Counted from the first letter of the stretch, positions 1 through 5,559 are shown. The stretch is DNA of 7,463 bases from CAYLNH01 sp964384625 (GCA_964384625.1 CAYLNH010000323.1:1-7463), one strand, 5' to 3'. The notes: a model not told the origin generated them from the letters alone. Made by a program: numbers and translations.

Positions 1-50
1 GATTTTTTAGGTGATCTTTTTTTGAGGCGGGGCCGAATATTTAACACCCC

Positions 51-70
51 AGGTCTGACCCCACGTTTCC
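51..70. repeat. Repeat motif AGGTCTGACCCC...GACCCCACGTTT at the truncated end of the pseudogene
   Basis: The motif AGGYCTGACCCC occurs here and once in each 81-bp repeat unit (1049-1060 and 1130-1141). The 12-mer GACCCCACGTTT at 57-68 recurs exactly at 1150-1161. Both sites are preceded by an AT-rich stretch. The 5' truncation of the TPR pseudogene falls right at this motif, so it may mark the edge of an inserted or recombined segment. The motif looks like a dispersed repeat, but only the copies in this window can be verified here. Confidence 0.5.
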
Positions 71-630
71 AGCCGTTTCGGTACCCGCACCGGCGATTCA
101 ACGCGCGTACCTGCGACTTTCTTCGAACTCCGCCGCGAGTACGACGAACTCAGGAAGACACCGACCGGCGTGCAATGGAACTTCATCGAGAAGGCAGAAG
201 CCTACGCAAAGAAGACGAAGGACTCGACGGATGACAATGATATCCGGACACTGGACTTGCTGACTGACTGCTACCTGAAACTTGGCGAACTCGAGGACGC
301 ACGTGCCGCGTTCCGCAAGTACCTGGAAGAATTCGGCGGACCGAATTCCTCTAGATTCTTTCGGCAGTCCTGCCGAAAGCAGGAGAGACTTCTTCTCTGC
401 CGGCGAATGCCGGCCTAGGTTTTGTGGCGTCCGCGTCAGAAAACTTGGCCTATTATGCCCTGGGCGCGAAAGAGTATGAAAACGCCCTTCGCCACTTTAA
501 ATCCATCGCCGACGTCTACCCGAAGAACAGGTTTTCCAAACAAGCCGTGTCGATGGTAAGGCTCATCGACACCAAGACGAAGTCAGCGGCGCGCAAGCCG
601 CCGACCCCGGCGCGAGCCGGCACAAAGTAA
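59..630 (+). pseudogene. Decayed TPR-protein gene (paralogue of the gene at 2747-3433)
   Basis: Two out-of-phase segments together resemble the intact TPR gene at 2747-3433. Segment one can be read from about position 119 (FFELRREYDELR, then QWNFIEKAEAYAKKT and the DSTDDNDIRTLDLLTDCYLK region) to about 330. It is nearly identical in protein to the intact copy up to ARAAF..YL. Segment two (424-630) is in another frame and reads as one more TPR (AYYALGAKEYENALRHFKSI...YPKNRFSKQA) followed by a basic, Pro/Ala-rich tail. Between them lies a block of hairpins (329-420) that replaces the expected middle TPRs. The N-terminal membrane anchor of the paralogue is missing: the frame is closed by a TGA at 56-58, inside a repeat motif, and no good start codon with a ribosome site is visible. 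The GTG codons at 170 and 424 could open shorter proteins, but the homology crosses both, so a broken gene is the better reading. Confidence 0.75.
329..420. repeat. Block of nested palindromes inserted in the TPR pseudogene
   Basis: Three perfect inverted repeats lie in a row. GAATTCGG/CCGAATTC (329-336/341-348) has a 4-base loop. CTTTCGGCAG/CTGCCGAAAG (358-367/370-379) has a 2-base spacer. GCCGGC/GCCGGC (399-404/409-414) has loop GAAT. A weaker AGAGA/TCTCT pairing sits between the last two. CTAG tetramers occur near both ends (351-354 and 415-418). The block falls where homology to the intact TPR paralogue breaks and the reading frame changes. It looks like a small non-autonomous palindromic element (REP-like or MITE-like), but no family can be assigned without other copies. 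Confidence 0.5.
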
Positions 631-631
631 C

Positions 632-648
632 CCGCCTCTCCGAGGCGG
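632..648 (+). terminator. Hairpin just after the pseudogene stop codon
   Basis: CCGCCTC (632-638) and GAGGCGG (642-648) form a perfect 7-bp stem with a 3-base loop, two bases after the TAA at 628-630. There is no T-run after it, so it is a weak candidate for an intrinsic terminator. The nearly identical hairpin at 819-837 suggests it may instead be a repeated element. Confidence 0.35.
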
Positions 649-818
649 CTCATCCCGAGGCGCAGCCGCATCAAGCCGCTTGCGGCGCTCCTTCTCTCCT
701 CCCTTAGCGCGGGCATCTGCCTTATGCACCCCACCTATGCGTGCGCAGCGCTCCGCCACAAAGTTGACGCTTCGCTCCGGCCATGCGGCCGGCATAGGAC
801 TCTTGGGAGTCCGTCATC

Positions 819-837
819 ACCGCCTCTCTGAGGCGGT
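819..837. repeat. Second copy of the CCGCCTC/GAGGCGG hairpin
   Basis: A perfect 8-bp stem, ACCGCCTC/GAGGCGGT, with loop TCT. Its core differs from the hairpin at 632-648 by one loop base. The preceding GGACTC/GAGTCC hairpin (797-812) lies only 6 bases upstream, giving two adjacent stems. Confidence 0.45.
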
Positions 838-994
838 CCCCCTGATCTCCATCTCACACCTCGCGATGTGTAAGCAAACCGCCGGGGCTTGTTTCCGGCG
901 TCCGGTCCGGATACATTAAACAAACGGGAGAGGCGGTATCCTCCAGATCCAAGAACCCAGCAAATCGCAAATGACCTGCAACCAAAACACAGGC

Positions 995-1156
995 CGGAGT
1001 TGGAATGAGAACCGATCCCAACCAACCGATTCTATATTTATTAATAGTAGGCCTGACCCCAAGTTTTCGACCCCACGGAGTTGGAATGAGAACCGATCCC
1101 AACCAACCGATTCTATATTTATTAATAGTAGGCCTGACCCCAAGTTTTCGACCCCA
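995..1156. repeat. Perfect 81-bp tandem duplication (2 copies)
   Basis: Copy 1 (995-1075) and copy 2 (1076-1156) are identical base for base. The unit starts CGGAGTTGGAATGAG, contains a short internal direct repeat (AACCGAT twice), then an AT-rich core (TATATTTATTAATAG), then AGGCCTGACCCC and GACCCCA. The motif continues past copy 2 as GACCCCACGTTTTCG. Because 81 is divisible by three, open frames run through both copies, but the resulting peptides have no protein-like features. The lack of any divergence points to a recent duplication. The unit ends immediately before the small gene and ankyrin gene, so its AT-rich core could also supply a promoter, though no good -35/-10 pair is evident. 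Confidence 0.9.
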
Positions 1157-1200
1157 CGTTTTCGTTTTCGCTGATAAGTTGGGAGAACTTGCGTGATCCA

Positions 1201-1206
1201 AAGGGA
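1201..1206 (+). promoter_or_regulatory. Ribosome binding site AAGGGA
   Basis: AAGGGA lies 6 bases before the ATG at 1213 and favours that start over the TTG at 1189 and the ATG at 1222 for the 62-aa protein. Confidence 0.5.
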
Positions 1207-1212
1207 TTTCGG

Positions 1213-1401
1213 ATGAAGGCCATGAGTGAAATCGAGAAGAACCCAAAACTCGCACCAGTAGAGAGGCATGCTGCCAAACTGTTCATTAAGGCATGGGGAC
1301 AAAAGACAATGCAGCTCAAGAAGGAGGGGATTGTCTCAGAGGCGTATATCGATTTCTTTGCCTCAAACTATGATGACTACAAAATCTATGGTCCGGAGTA
1401 G
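1213..1401 (+). CDS. Small hypothetical protein (62 aa)
   Basis: I do not recognise this protein. It is charged and soluble-looking (MKAMSEIEKNPKLAP..., ending NYDDYKIYGPE), with a central, probably helical part containing HAAKLFIKAWGQKTMQLKKEG and no signal peptide or membrane segment. The start at 1213 is chosen for its AAGGGA ribosome site; a TTG at 1189 would add 8 residues. Its TAG stop (1399-1401) is followed with no gap by the ATG of the ankyrin gene at 1402. The two are therefore very probably co-transcribed and translationally coupled. It might be a partner of the ankyrin protein, as in small effector/immunity-type pairs, but nothing in the sequence proves that. Codon choice is less GC-rich than in the right half of the window, as in the ankyrin gene. 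Confidence 0.6.
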   Translation: MKAMSEIEKNPKLAPVERHAAKLFIKAWGQKTMQLKKEGIVSEAYIDFFASNYDDYKIYGPE

Positions 1402-2640
1402 ATGATAGCCATCCTCAACCAAGGCAGGAGCGTTGTTTTCTGGGTTATGGTGCTGGCTGTGGCGGCCGTGGTTTCGGGTGTCGTTTTCGTGGCGGCCAAC
1501 GTGCTTGCCGCAAGTCGGCTGGACCTATGTGACGAGGTTAGGCTGGGGGATGTTGATGCAGTCAAATACATTTTGAGATGGAACCCCAAACAGCTTGAGG
1601 ACAACACTATGACTTGCCTGAACGATGGCCAGGTCAAGCTCCCTTTGCTTTACTTTGCTGTGCGGACAGACGAGCCAGAGATGGTCCAAGCCCTTCTTGA
1701 TGCAGGATGCGACGCGAACCAGAAGATGTCTGTTTATGAGTCTCCCATAAGTACTTCGCCGATTGAAACCCCACAGATCGGTTTCACTGTCTTGCATCTG
1801 AGTGCTAGTAGCAGCGGCGCAGAATCGCAGTTGATATCAGCCATGATCTTGGAACATGGCGGCATACTTGAGGAGGAAGATGGAGAGATGAGAACTCCAC
1901 TTCATTACGCAGCAATGAACAACGAAGCGGTCGCACGCTTGCTCGTAGAAAGAGGGGCTTCATTGCTGAGAAAGGATAAACAGAGAAATACGCCGCTTTG
2001 GTATGCGGCAGACAAGGGGCATTTGAGTACCGTCCGATTGCTTTCAGGGCAGCCAACTCAAAGAGACCTCCGTGATGCTGCCAAGATCGCGGTCGAGAAT
2101 GGGTTTGACGAGATCCTCGTCTTTCTCATTGGCAAGGGGCTTCAGGTTAACCTGACCGATCATGATGGGCAAAATCTTCTGCATACGGCTGCCGGAAGTG
2201 GTCAGACAGAGTGCTGCAGGGCACTGCTGCGAACAGGTGTTGCTCCAGATCAATCTGACAGTTGGGGGGTCACACCACTGATGATGGCGTGCGTTGCCAC
2301 AGAGACAGGAAGGCGTGCCCATAGAGAACGTCTAGAGTGCATTGAGCTGCTTCTGCGCAAAGGCGCGGATCCCAACACGCAAATCAAGAGTGGGAAGACC
2401 TGCTTGCATCTGTTGGCACAGGAAGTTGGGGAGCCAGAGCACTCTGGCTTTGCAGTTACGGCAATCACCTTGCTCCTAAAGGCTGGGGCCAACCCAAATC
2501 TCAGGTTTGACGGAAAGACAGCCCTGGATGTGGTCTTGGAAGAGTCTCCACAAACTGATGACCCAGACCATGGAGAAGATTTCCAGAGGGCAACTGACGC
2601 TATCCGGGCCGCGGGCGGGGAGGCCTCTCAATCACCATGA
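1402..2640 (+). CDS. Membrane-anchored ankyrin-repeat protein (412 aa)
   Basis: Residues about 11-37 (VVFWVMVLAVAAVV...) form one strongly hydrophobic helix, probably an uncleaved anchor that places the rest outside the cytoplasmic membrane. The remainder is about eight ankyrin repeats, seen from the TPLHxAA and LLxxGAxxN signatures: LLYFAVRTDEPEMVQALLDAGCDAN (about 80-105), FTVLHLSASSS, RTPLHYAAMNNEAVARLLVERGA (about 163-186), NTPLWYAADKGHLSTVRLL, LLHTAAGSGQTECCRALL, VTPLMMACVATETG...IELLLRKGADPN, and KTCLHLLAQEVG...LLLKAGANPN. Ankyrin repeats bind partner proteins; no catalytic domain is visible. The start directly abuts the stop of the 62-aa gene. GC content is lower than in the tmRNA and carboxypeptidase region, which fits acquisition. 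In other bacteria similar anchored ankyrin proteins act as inhibitors or scaffolds; which role applies here is unknown. Confidence 0.85.
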   Translation: MIAILNQGRSVVFWVMVLAVAAVVSGVVFVAANVLAASRLDLCDEVRLGDVDAVKYILRWNPKQLEDNTMTCLNDGQVKLPLLYFAVRTDEPEMVQALLDAGCDANQKMSVYESPISTSPIETPQIGFTVLHLSASSSGAESQLISAMILEHGGILEEEDGEMRTPLHYAAMNNEAVARLLVERGASLLRKDKQRNTPLWYAADKGHLSTVRLLSGQPTQRDLRDAAKIAVENGFDEILVFLIGKGLQVNLTDHDGQNLLHTAAGSGQTECCRALLRTGVAPDQSDSWGVTPLMMACVATETGRRAHRERLECIELLLRKGADPNTQIKSGKTCLHLLAQEVGEPEHSGFAVTAITLLLKAGANPNLRFDGKTALDVVLEESPQTDDPDHGEDFQRATDAIRAAGGEASQSP

Positions 2641-2732
2641 AGAGACCATCCGCGTCTTGGAGCTCGGCAACTGAATCTCGGGACCGCATAGTCCAGTTGG
2701 GGATGTACGAGCTGAAGGAATCAGACAAATGA
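2637..2732 (+). CDS. Possible 31-aa micro-ORF overlapping the ankyrin stop
   Basis: An ATG at 2637 overlaps the ankyrin stop codon as ATGA, a classic arrangement for translational coupling. It opens a 31-codon frame that ends DRIVQLGMYELKESDK at a TGA (2730-2732). There is no recognisable domain and no separate ribosome site. It may be chance. It fills most of the 106 bases between the ankyrin gene and the TPR gene. Confidence 0.2.
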   Translation: MKRPSASWSSATESRDRIVQLGMYELKESDK

Positions 2733-2740
2733 AAGGAAGA
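2732..2740 (+). promoter_or_regulatory. Ribosome binding site that fixes a GTG start
   Basis: AAAGGAAGA (2732-2740) is purine-rich and lies 6 bases before the GTG at 2747. It supports that GTG as the real start of the TPR protein, which places the hydrophobic anchor at the N-terminus. Confidence 0.5.
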
Positions 2741-2746
2741 TAGGGA

Positions 2747-3433
2747 GTGACTGCAGGTCAACGAAATATCGCGCTGCTCATCGCAGCGGGGCTGCTGATT
2801 GGCACCGGGTTCTTTGTCGGGCGCTATGCGCGCCGGAGTGAATCGGACCAGCGATCTACTACCACCGGTACACAAAAGCCCACGACCTATGATTCCTCGA
2901 AGGAAGCCCCATCGGCCACTCTCAAAAACTTCTTCGAACTGCGGCGCGAGTACGACGAGCTCCGCAGAACACCTGCCGGCGTGCAGTGGGACTTTGTCGA
3001 GAAAGCGGAGGCGTACGCGAAGAAGACCAGGGACTCGACGGATGACAATGATATCCGGACGCTGGATCTCTTGACCGATTGCTATCTGAAGTTTGGTGAG
3101 CTGGAGGACGCGCGGGCAGCGTTCCAGCAGTACCTCGATCGCGTCGAACGCGCCAAGGGCAAGGAGGAAGCCGCCAAGCGCGCCCGCGACAAAGCCGATC
3201 AATTGTTCTATCGCGACAACAAATACTTCGACGCCCTGTCGTTCTACGAGCTGATGTCGCATCGCTATCCGGATACCGATCACGCGGCCTACGGCCAGTT
3301 CATGGTCGGCAAGTACTTCCTGCGCACCAAGCTTTCCTCCCAGGCCATCGAGGAGTTCGCCGCCTTCGCCGAGAACTATCCCGACAGCAAGCAACGTAGC
3401 CTTCGCCGACGACGTGGCCGGAAGATACTGTAA
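2747..3433 (+). CDS. Membrane-anchored TPR protein (228 aa, C-terminus possibly frameshifted)
   Basis: Residues about 8-25 (IALLIAAGLLIGTGFFVG), followed by RYARR, form an N-terminal signal anchor. A low-complexity Ser/Thr linker (about 30-50) leads to FFELRREYDELR and a run of TPR-type helix pairs: LLTDCYLKFGELEDARAAFQQYL (about 110-132), ADQLFYRDNKYFDALSFYELMSHRYPD (about 152-178) and GKYFLRTKLSSQAIEEFAAFAENYPD (about 189-214). TPRs bind proteins, so this is probably a periplasm-facing scaffold or assembly factor, but no partner is visible. After ...YPDSKQ the frame ends in an odd SLRRRRGRKIL. One frame over, the same DNA reads VAFADDVAGRYCKRRK, which looks like a normal TPR end, so a one-base error or mutation near 3393 is plausible. 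In that case the protein could run on to a stop near 3632, overlapping the end of the convergent gene. The start is a GTG with a good ribosome site. A decayed paralogue lies at 59-630. Confidence 0.75.
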   Translation: MTAGQRNIALLIAAGLLIGTGFFVGRYARRSESDQRSTTTGTQKPTTYDSSKEAPSATLKNFFELRREYDELRRTPAGVQWDFVEKAEAYAKKTRDSTDDNDIRTLDLLTDCYLKFGELEDARAAFQQYLDRVERAKGKEEAAKRARDKADQLFYRDNKYFDALSFYELMSHRYPDTDHAAYGQFMVGKYFLRTKLSSQAIEEFAAFAENYPDSKQRSLRRRRGRKIL

Positions 3434-3514
3434 GCGGCGAAAGATGGCAAACGGCCGCCGACCGGAAAGCGAATCAGGGCTGGTCCGGACAGGCGCGAGG
3501 ACGCCCGGCGGCTG

Positions 3515-4018
3515 TCACGGTTCGCCCAACGGATGCATGTCGGGGATCGTGGGAATGCCGGCGGCCCGGAGGAGATGCAGGATGAGCTTGCCCAGGATTC
3601 GCAGTTTCGCCTTGTCTTCGGCCTCCCGGTAATCGATTGCGCCGCCGCAGAATTCGGCTTTGATTGTGAGATTGCCGATGTCGGTGGAATCGGCGATGTC
3701 GCCGGACGGCGGCTGCCGCCGCAGTCGTTCGGCTTGAAACACGAGACTCGCAAAACGTTCGACGGGAATGCTGCAGGTCCCGCTGTAGTTGATGTCCGGC
3801 CCGTTGATCTCGACCGCCGTGCGCATCACGTCCCCATGGGGTTGGGCGCCAAGTTGCGTCCGGGTGGAGGCTTCGCAGCCCAGTCCCCACAGCGTAATCT
3901 CGGCGGGGCCGGTCGGGAAGCAGTCGGCGGGACACAGATCTTCGGCATTGCCGTACCGCGGCGGCGGCACCGGATCGTCGTCCGGGACGGCCCCGTGACC
4001 TGTCGGGTTCTCGATCAT
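3515..4018 (-). CDS. Hypothetical protein (167 aa)
   Basis: I do not recognise the family. The N-terminal third is Pro/Asp-rich and probably flexible (MIENPTGHGAVPDDDPVPPP). The middle (GDVMRTAVEINGPDINYSGTCSI) looks like beta strands, and the C-terminal part (AEDKAKLRILGKLILHLLRAAG) like an amphipathic helix. There is no signal peptide or membrane segment, so it is probably cytoplasmic. It is the last gene of a minus-strand run, 36 bases after the stop of the TPR membrane protein. Its ribosome site is weak (GGAA about 8 bases before ATG). It converges on the plus-strand TPR gene, 81 bases away. Competing open frames over the same DNA give Arg/Pro/Gly-rich translations typical of shadows, whereas this one has balanced composition. 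Confidence 0.65.
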   Translation of the reverse strand: MIENPTGHGAVPDDDPVPPPRYGNAEDLCPADCFPTGPAEITLWGLGCEASTRTQLGAQPHGDVMRTAVEINGPDINYSGTCSIPVERFASLVFQAERLRRQPPSGDIADSTDIGNLTIKAEFCGGAIDYREAEDKAKLRILGKLILHLLRAAGIPTIPDMHPLGEP

Positions 4019-4054
4019 GGTGGGGGATTCCGTCGTTCAGAGATCGTTTACGGG

Positions 4055-4831
4055 TCAGGCACGATTGCTTTTCGCCAGGCGGACCCACTTCCGTTGGCGC
4101 TTGCCGTAGAACGCCGGCGACGCTTTCACCTGCTGCAGCGTCTGGGCAAACAGGTCGTTGGCGCGTTCGGTCTCGCCGCGTTCCTTGAGGTAGAGGCCGT
4201 AGCGGACGCGGGCCTCTTCCCCGGGGAAGCCTTTGATCGCCTGTTCGTAATACTCGCGGGCCTGTTCATCGTTGCCGGTCACTTCGTAGCAGCGGGCGCG
4301 CAACAGGGCGGCCTCTTGCTGCCGCATCTCCAGGTGTTTGGGATCGATGCTCTCCAGGATCGCCAGGGCTTTGACTGCATCGCCGGCGCCGAAGTAGCCG
4401 CGGGCCAGGCCCCACTGCACTTCACCGTCGTCCCTGCCGATGCCGGCATAGGCCGGTTCCAGGACTTGGACGGCTTCGTCCCAGCGTTCGGCGCGCAGAT
4501 ATTCGTCTCCCAGTTTGATCCGCGTATCGAGAGTGTCGGTCATCATCAGTTTCTGCTGCAGGTGGCCGATGCGTTTACGCTGCTGCATGCCTTTGAACAG
4601 GCCGCCGGCGCCCGCGGCCATCCATCCCCGGCCGGCCTGGATGTCCGGCAGAATCTCGACAAAGAAGTAGATGATGCAGCCGACCATCGGGAAGAAGAAG
4701 ATGATGAAAAACCAGTACCAGCCGCGTCCTGTGCGCAAGGCATGGACAATACAGAAGATCTGGGCGGCGAGACTCACCAGGAAGGGGATCCAGCCGAACA
4801 GACTGAAGATGATGCCGAGGGCCTCGTCCAT
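4055..4831 (-). CDS. Inner-membrane protein with PLDc_N-like segment and TPR domain (258 aa)
   Basis: The N-terminus has two hydrophobic helices: residues about 5-30 (LGIIFSLFGWIPFLVSLAAQIFCIV) and about 38-60 (WYWFFIIFFFPMVGCIIYFFVEI). They are joined by HALRTGRG, with the W-FFPxxG-YFF pattern of the PLDc_N membrane segment found ahead of cardiolipin synthases. No phospholipase D HKD motif follows. Instead, residues about 85-240 form TPR-type helix pairs, for example LGDEYLRAERWDEAVQVLEPAYA, LARGYFGAGDAVKALAILESI, LLRARCYEVTGNDEQAREYYEQAI and LKERGETERANDLFAQTL. The tail is basic. It is probably a membrane-tethered cytosolic scaffold. The ATG at 4831 is preferred over the GTG just before it because GGAG lies 5 bases upstream of the ATG and only 2 from the GTG. 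The gene starts 10 bases after the lipoprotein stop, so the two are one operon. Confidence 0.8.
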   Translation of the reverse strand: MDEALGIIFSLFGWIPFLVSLAAQIFCIVHALRTGRGWYWFFIIFFFPMVGCIIYFFVEILPDIQAGRGWMAAGAGGLFKGMQQRKRIGHLQQKLMMTDTLDTRIKLGDEYLRAERWDEAVQVLEPAYAGIGRDDGEVQWGLARGYFGAGDAVKALAILESIDPKHLEMRQQEAALLRARCYEVTGNDEQAREYYEQAIKGFPGEEARVRYGLYLKERGETERANDLFAQTLQQVKASPAFYGKRQRKWVRLAKSNRA

Positions 4832-4836
4832 CACCG

Positions 4837-4840
4837 CTCC
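4837..4840 (-). promoter_or_regulatory. Ribosome binding site GGAG deciding the ATG start at 4831
   Basis: On the minus strand GGAG is followed by CGGTG and then ATG, a spacing of 5. The adjacent GTG would have a spacing of 2, which is too short. Confidence 0.45.
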
Positions 4841-4841
4841 G

Positions 4842-5402
4842 TTACGGCGCCGCCTGCGCCCGTTGATCCAGCAGTTTTATGCCGGGTTCGGGCCGCCGCA
4901 TAAATACCGGCAGGAAGAGGATACTGAACCGGGCGCTGCCGTCGTAGCGGCGGTCATAGCCGATCAAACCGAACAGGATACTGGTGCCGGAGCCGCGACG
5001 CCAGCCGGCATTCGTATAGGCCCGGCCGTTGCGGCGCCGAAAAATCAGGCCCCACACAATGCTGCCCGATTTCTGGTACATCACCATTCTGCCGTTCGGG
5101 CCGTACAGCGCCTCGCTCTTGTAGCGGACCAGCAGGGCAAACGGCCCGATGCCTTTGGTCTTGAACGCTTCGTAGCGATTGCCGTCCACCCGGTACAGCC
5201 AACTGCGAATGCCGTAGATGAACGGCAACCAGAACTTGCCGTAGTCCAGCATCTCCCGCGGCGGCGCCCCGCGGATGGGCTCGGCGGTCAACGCGTGGGA
5301 CGGCAGGTCCTCACCCAGATTCCGGTGCGACAGCGTGCCGCAACCGGCGGCGGTCAACAATACAAACCCCATCAGGAGCGCAATTCGCAAACCTGTTTTC
5401 AT
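4842..5402 (-). CDS. Predicted outer-membrane or periplasmic lipoprotein (186 aa)
   Basis: A lipoprotein signal peptide is clear: MKTGLRIALLMGFVLLTAAGC, with positive charges, a hydrophobic core and a lipobox-like AAGC whose Cys21 would be lipidated. The mature part has no domain I recognise. It is rich in aromatic and basic residues and contains repeated beta-like stretches (WLPFIYGIRSWLYRV, GPFALLVRYKSEALYG, SIVWGLIFRRRNGRAYTN, ARFSILFLPVFMRR), which suggests a small beta fold facing the periplasm. An ATG nine bases upstream (5411) would add MRN, but the GGAAAGG ribosome site is then only 1 base away. It is about 9 bases from the ATG at 5402, so 5402 is preferred. It is the first gene of the minus-strand operon with the PLDc_N/TPR membrane protein. 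Confidence 0.8.
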   Translation of the reverse strand: MKTGLRIALLMGFVLLTAAGCGTLSHRNLGEDLPSHALTAEPIRGAPPREMLDYGKFWLPFIYGIRSWLYRVDGNRYEAFKTKGIGPFALLVRYKSEALYGPNGRMVMYQKSGSIVWGLIFRRRNGRAYTNAGWRRGSGTSILFGLIGYDRRYDGSARFSILFLPVFMRRPEPGIKLLDQRAQAAP

Positions 5403-5443
5403 GTTCCGCATACCTTTCCAACGCAGTTGTCAATAACAACATT

Positions 5444-5473
5444 ACTATAGCAAACGCCGCCGAACATTGCCAG
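5444..5473 (-). promoter_or_regulatory. Candidate sigma-70-type promoter of the lipoprotein operon
   Basis: Read on the minus strand, CTGGCA (5473-5468) is a 4/6 match to the -35 box and TATAGT (5449-5444) a 5/6 match to the -10 box, with an 18-base spacer. This would start transcription near 5437 and give a leader of about 30 bases. A TTGACA just downstream (plus coordinates near 5428-5433) lacks a -10 at the right distance. Confidence 0.35.
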
Positions 5474-5502
5474 ACTCCGACCAGACAGACGCAGGATCTC
5501 TA

Positions 5503-5556
5503 CCCGTTTCCCCGTTTCCCCGTTTCCCCGCTTACCCGTTTCCCCGTTTCCCCGCT
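5503..5556. repeat. 8-bp tandem repeat (CCCGTTTC)n
   Basis: Six full units and a partial one: three exact CCCGTTTC, one variant CCCGCTTA (5527-5534), two exact, then CCCGCT. The 8-base period is not a multiple of three, which fits a non-coding microsatellite between the divergent promoters. Copy number is likely to vary by slippage. Confidence 0.9.
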
Positions 5557-5559
5557 GCA

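Larger units (their letters stand above)
631..994. other. Non-coding, hairpin-rich interval
   Basis: I see no convincing gene here; the open frames on both strands have no recognisable protein character or ribosome sites. The interval holds at least four perfect short palindromes: 632-648, CCGGCC/GGCCGG (777-782/787-792), GGACTC/GAGTCC (797-802/807-812), and ACCGCCTC/GAGGCGGT (819-826/830-837). The first and last are copies of the same hairpin. A further half-copy of the arm, GAGAGGCGGT, lies near 930. This density of structure suggests degraded palindromic repeats or an untranslated RNA; nothing decides between them. Confidence 0.5.

Noticed and set aside
424..630. Independent 68-aa gene starting at GTG 424
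   Set aside because: The frame reads as a TPR and aligns with the C-terminal part of the intact paralogue, and no ribosome site precedes the GTG, so it is better seen as the 3' part of the pseudogene.
995..1156. CRISPR array
   Set aside because: Two adjacent identical 81-bp units with no spacers; this is a tandem duplication.
854..1302. Minus-strand open frames containing a 27-residue repeat
   Set aside because: The protein repeat is only the translation of the 81-bp DNA duplication, which is in phase because 81 is divisible by three.
2600..3394. 264-aa minus-strand open frame
   Set aside because: It is the exact antisense of the TPR gene, whose paralogue conservation and TPR motifs are on the plus strand. 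The hydrophobic runs are mirror images of Glu/Lys-rich helices.
3533..4903. 456-aa plus-strand open frame
   Set aside because: It runs antisense across the hypothetical protein, the TPR membrane protein and the end of the lipoprotein gene. Its composition follows the GC-rich shadow pattern, with no domain or ribosome site.
4671..5450. 259-aa plus-strand open frame
   Set aside because: It is antisense to the lipoprotein and TPR membrane protein, both of which have clear signal or membrane segments and proper spacing on the minus strand.
5503..5556. CRISPR array or replication-origin iterons
   Set aside because: The 8-bp units are contiguous with no spacers, and there are no DnaA boxes or replication genes nearby.
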